DNA of 64,000 bases, taken from Diadophis punctatus similis (Eukaryota > Chordata > Lepidosauria > Squamata > Dipsadidae). Location: NCBI GenBank assembly GCA_023053685.1, contig JALIGW010000063.1:2717614-2781613 (forward strand). The letters run 5' to 3'. Under the pieces are notes generated by a model. That model ran no database searches, was not told the DNA's origin, and saw only the letters and a program-made list of their open reading frames with translations. This document shows positions 60,316-64,000 of this stretch, in pieces (within the stretch, counting starts at the first letter, position 1; every line of letters starts with the position of its first letter). Made by a program: the position numbers and the translations under genes.

Positions 60316-62845
60316 CCGGTTTGGAGCGCGCCATCGCGGACGTCCCTTCGTCGGGCGCCTTTCCGATCTTCGTAAAAAGCCGCCAGAACAGCTGTCTGGC
60401 GGCTTTGAAATCTCTTCCCCGGGCAAAGGGGAAAGATGAGAGCTTGACAGGTGGGGTAGAGCCCCCCCAGCGCCCTAGGAGCCATCTAGGGGCGCGAAGG
60501 GAGAGCTCCCCATGCAGCCTGTCTCCAGCTCCGAAGATCAGGAAACCTCCGCTTTTGCGGAGCTAGATGTCATGACCAGCCGCTGCTTCAAGAATGGGAT
60601 TTACAATTACTTTTGAATTATAGAAGCAGACAGAGAGAAACAGGCGTGAGATTGGCAAGTAATGAAACCTCTTTTTTCCTTTTTTTCAACTCCTGGGTAA
60701 GCTTTCACTTCGGCAAAGAAACAAAGGGAACAAAGTAACAATATGGCGATTGAGAAGTGAAAGTGACTTTCGTTTCCCCAGAGGCTTTTTTTTTCTCTTA
60801 TGGAAACTTTTAACTTGGAAAAATGGTTTTTTCTTTCTCTGACTCCTAACCCTGGATTAAAGTTATAATTGAAAGATTTCTAATAATAAAAGACTACCTG
60901 GTTTTTAAACTGGAAAGAACTTTAATCAGGCACCTGGCTTTCTTTTTTTTTTTTTGTACTCTTTGAAACACCATAATGGCTACAAAATCTGGAAAGACTG
61001 TTCTGATTAAAAGAAATGACTATCCCTCTGGATATATTTCTAAAATGCAACTTAATACTGAGTTAACACCTCCACAGCCTTTGACACCTGAAAATTTATT
61101 AAATAATTTAAAGATTATGAAACATGAACTGACTTTGGAATTTAATCAGAAAATTAGTGAGATTGACAAAAAATGCAGGCTGCTTTGAAGAATATGAATC
61201 AACAACTCAGATTTGATGTATTAGAGGTTTGCAAAGGTTTAGCAACAAATATTGAAGTTTTGGCAGAACGCATTGAAACAAATAAACAAGCTTTGGCAAC
61301 CTCGGTAAAATACATAGATAAAATCCAAAATGATATTGCAAATTTTTAAACAGAGGTGTTGATGACACAGTTTAGATCCATGGAAGTTGCTATAAGGGTG
61401 AGAGGTTTGAAAGAGGGATTATATGAAGATTTAAAAGGAAGGATGGTTGATGCATTGGATCAGGTGTCTGGAATTTCTAAAGTGGAATTGGCTACACAAA
61501 TCGACAAAATATACAGAACCAATTCGTGGTACGCTAAACAAAAGCATTTACCAAGGGACATTGTCATATATTTTACCACAAGAGCTCTACGGAATAGAAT
61601 TATACAGGCAACGTTCAACAATAATCTCATGGTGAATGGTCAGGAATTAAAGATTTGGAAAGAAATCCCCTCTAAAATGCTTAAAGCCAGAAAAAGTTAC
61701 ACTTTTTTGATTGATGAATTCAAAAGATTAAATTTACAATATAAATGGGAAGCGCCAGTTGGAGTAGCAGTGAAATTTTCTGGAAAAAGATACCGGCTTA
61801 ATACGATAAAAAAAGCTACTGAATTTTATATCAATGTTTTAAAGGCTGATATATTCAAAATTCCAGAGGAAGGATGTATGAAAATAAAAGACGAGGAGGA
61901 GGGGAAGCCATCTTTGCTGGATCAAAAGGAAATAGTTTTAAAAAACCAAAAGGAGTGCCAGAGCCAGATAGCTGGGGAAAAGGAGATGGAGGTTTGGGAT
62001 CAGATGGGAGACGAGTTGACAAATTCGAATTTATTGAGCTATTAAAAGATGCAACTATCAAGATACAAAAAGATGTGATGTTGAAATATATTGGACGGAT
62101 AGAGACTAATATGATTGTATTTTTCCTTTTTCCTATTTAATGATTATCTATGCAATATTTAGCTAAGTTTTATATAACTTTGAGGTTATTTTTAATGTTA
62201 ATAATATTAGATATATATAGTTTGCTGAAGATTTGCTTTTTCTTTTTTCCTTTTTTTTAAGACTTTAAAGATTTTTTGTTTTTTGAAGTTAATAAGTTAA
62301 TCTAGAATAATATTATGTTATTAATATTATGATGAAATTTTATATTTAATGATTATTTACGTAATATTTAGCTAAGTTTTATTTATTTTTGAGGTTATTT
62401 TTAATGTTAATAATATTAGTTTAAGATCTTTGTATTTTATATTTAGTTATTATTTATATAATATTTACTTTGTATAAGGTAGAGGATTGAAGGGAGGAGG
62501 AAGGAGGTTTGTTTGTTTGTATTGTTAAAGAGATTTCTCTTTCTTTTTTTTCTTTTCTTTTTTGTATCTTTACTATTGTATACACAGACGATATATTATT
62601 AGTGTATAATTTGGAGTTGAAGTTTTTAAAAAATAGTGTTCTTCTTTTCTTTTCTTTTTCTTTTTATTAACAATTTAAATTTATTATTATGCCCTGTATT
62701 ATCTCTGGGAAGTCCGGGGGGGAGGTGGGGAGGGAAGGGGGTGGGCTAGGGGGAGGGGAAAAATAAAAATGTTTGTACTTTATATTTAATGTTTGGCTAC
62801 CATTCATGTAATTTTGTACTAATAAAACTTTTTGAATAAAAAAAA
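60316..62845 (+). mobile_element. HAL1-like half-LINE: L1 5'UTR, ORF1 and poly(A), no ORF2
   Basis: A 22-bp target duplication flanks the element (60294-60315 and 62846-62867, beginning aagatggaaatgag). The uninterrupted site is visible upstream of genes A (near 12437), B (near 33617) and C (near 45428). The element has a GC-rich 5' leader (60316-60600), an ORF1 region (60976-62045), an AT-rich 3' part with a 75-bp segment repeated (62138-62210 and 62345-62425), a G-rich run (62714-62760), aataaaac and a poly(A). No endonuclease or RT motif occurs anywhere, so it had to be mobilised in trans, as HAL1 elements of mammals are. Confidence 0.88.
60976..62045 (+). pseudogene. L1-type ORF1 of the HAL1-like element
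   Basis: Starts MATKSGKTVLIKRND at 60976. The first frame ends at 61188 after a shift near 61170. The middle part encodes a coiled coil (NIEVLAERIETNKQALA) and hits a stop at about 61347. The last frame (61356-62045, 229 codons) has the RRM-like AIRVRGLKEGLYED and the C-terminal domain (YFTTRALRNRIIQATF, WKEIPSKMLKARKSYTFL, YKWEAPVGVAVKFSG). Domain order and residues match L1 ORF1 (transposase_22 family). Two lesions break an otherwise complete protein. Confidence 0.8.
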
Positions 62846-62867
62846 AAGATGGAAATGAGAGTGACTT

Positions 62868-63330
62868 TCTTAACTGAGAAAGAGATAAACAGAACTTCAC
62901 CTGGAAAGGAGAGAAAGGAAAGGTACATTCAAGAAGCACAGTCCCTGAATGTCCCAAAATTTGTTCCACACAGAATGTGACCTGAGACATTTATCCTTTT
63001 CTGATTCAAGATCCATTTTAAGTTGCTTCAGTCTGATGTTTACATCAAAGGCAATCACTGGAGAAATATCAGGAGAGAAATCTCACAGACCAGGATTTTA
63101 ATAATTATTGTGAGAAGCAACATCTCCTCTGGGGATCCTGAACTAATTCTGGACGTCCATGTGTAGAGGAGAAGCTGGAGAAAAGCATAGTGAAGAATCA
63201 TATTTATATCCCTAGAGGGCACTGGTCTGAAGTGGTTGTGGTCCTTCCTTTCTGGACATGTCTAGAAAGTAATGCTGGCCTGTTTTTTATTTACTTTTCC
63301 ATTAGATCTCCGTATATTAATCTGAGGTGG
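62868..63330 (-). promoter_or_regulatory. Distal part of gene D's conserved upstream block
   Basis: Continues the block shared with genes A-C beyond the HAL1-like insertion (ggtacattcaagaagcac, atctcacagaccaggat). About 100 bp present in the sisters is missing near 63278. Confidence 0.5.
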
Positions 63331-63831
63331 GATTCATCCAGTTTGCATCGTTTGGGCCGAATCATTTGTTAACTTTTTGCCCAATTCTGTGAACTGGCTA
63401 ATCGCACCACTGGCTCACCACACTCTGCCCCAACCCTCCCAGCCAATCCTTATCCTGCCTCATCTGCATTGGCCTCATCTAGACTCATGCCCGCTGCCCA
63501 GCTGTTCTCTGGTTCCTTGCCCACCTGCTTGCCACCACCTGTCACCAGGACCATGCAGCCCAAGCCTCCTTCACTCCTCGCCTGGTTGCCTGCCATTGCC
63601 CACCTAAATTTTGTAAGTTGCTCTAAGTACAAGGATTGTGTGACACTCCCCCTAGATCTCCATATATTAATCCCAAATCAGAAGTGATTTTAAAATTGCA
63701 CATTCGAAAGTGAAATTTCATTTCCCCTAGAAATATCAATTTTGGGATGATATTTGAGACAAAGGGTCTTGAAATTGATAATTGGTGAACTTTATCATTG
63801 GGTAAATATAGAATACGTTATGGGGATAGCC
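63331..63831. repeat. hAT-like remnant and intergenic sequence upstream of gene D
   Basis: Repeats 13118-13560 and 34298-34680 with deletions (gaggtgggattcatcc, gaactggctaatcgcaccac). No gene seen. Confidence 0.35.
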
Positions 63832-64000
63832 ACCACCTTCTCAACAACTTTACCCAAGAAAGGTAAATTGGAGACTGGACGAAAGTTCTTCAGGTCTGCT
63901 GGGTCCAAGGAAGGCTTCTTAAGGAGGGGTCTCACCATCGCAGCCTTTAAGGGTTGTGGTATGGATCCCTCTCTAAAAGAAGTGTTGATCACCTCCTGGA
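63832..64000 (-). mobile_element. L2/CR1-type LINE fragment, runs off the right edge
   Basis: Reverse strand reads [20 protein letters not shown] and KVVEKVV, the RT start of the element at 25889-29099. Left end truncated at about 63832. Confidence 0.85.

Overview
The window looks like nuclear DNA of a squamate reptile, most likely a snake. The reasons are a tandem array of vomeronasal type-2 receptor (V2R) genes with typical six-exon structure, several LINE clades side by side (L1, L2/CR1-type, R4, Rex1-type), a Ty1/copia remnant, tRNA-derived SINEs with a GGTGGCACAGCGGT-type head, and many long microsatellites. Nothing prokaryotic is present. Species cannot be named from the sequence alone.

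All host genes lie on the minus strand, so transcription runs right to left. Gene A (10722-12359) shows only exons 1 and 2; its exon 3 would lie beyond the left edge, past more than 10 kb of LINEs that fill intron 2. Gene B (19331-33538), gene C (38640-45348) and gene D (52092-60216) are complete. Each has exons of exactly 218, 292, 795, 213, 127 and 905 bp with matching intron phases (2,0,0,0,1), giving an 849-residue class C receptor: signal peptide, Venus-flytrap ligand-binding domain, nine-cysteine linker and seven-helix domain. No stop codon or frameshift was seen in these three. Two degraded V2R 5' fragments (16701-17260 and 47285-47872) lie between A and B and between C and D.

Intron markers pair A with C and B with D, and the two degraded fragments alternate in the same way. 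The array therefore looks like the duplication of a two-gene module [A-ghost-B] to [C-ghost-D].

Mobile DNA by region: 1-10656 holds an L2/CR1-type fragment, an inverted L1 fragment, a decayed L1 with 5'UTR, ORF1 and ORF2, and a second L1 joined to it at 6507/6508. 13561-16700 holds a Ty1/copia fragment, a (TTA)n tract, an R4-clade LINE 3' part and a compound microsatellite. 20703-22182, 23176-23951, 37092-37810, 49832-50371 and 55473-56250 are 5'-truncated L1s. 25293-30988 is an L1 split by a nearly intact 3.2-kb L2/CR1-type element. 51462-52048 is a Rex1-type LINE end. 60316-62845 is an ORF1-only, HAL1-like half-LINE with target duplications, inserted about 80 bp upstream of gene D's start codon. 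DNA transposons include two TA-flanked MITEs (11072-11554, 54219-54848) and one hAT-type MITE with an 8-bp duplication (39733-39936). Because the array is tandem, most insertions have an empty counterpart in a sister unit, which fixes their ends.
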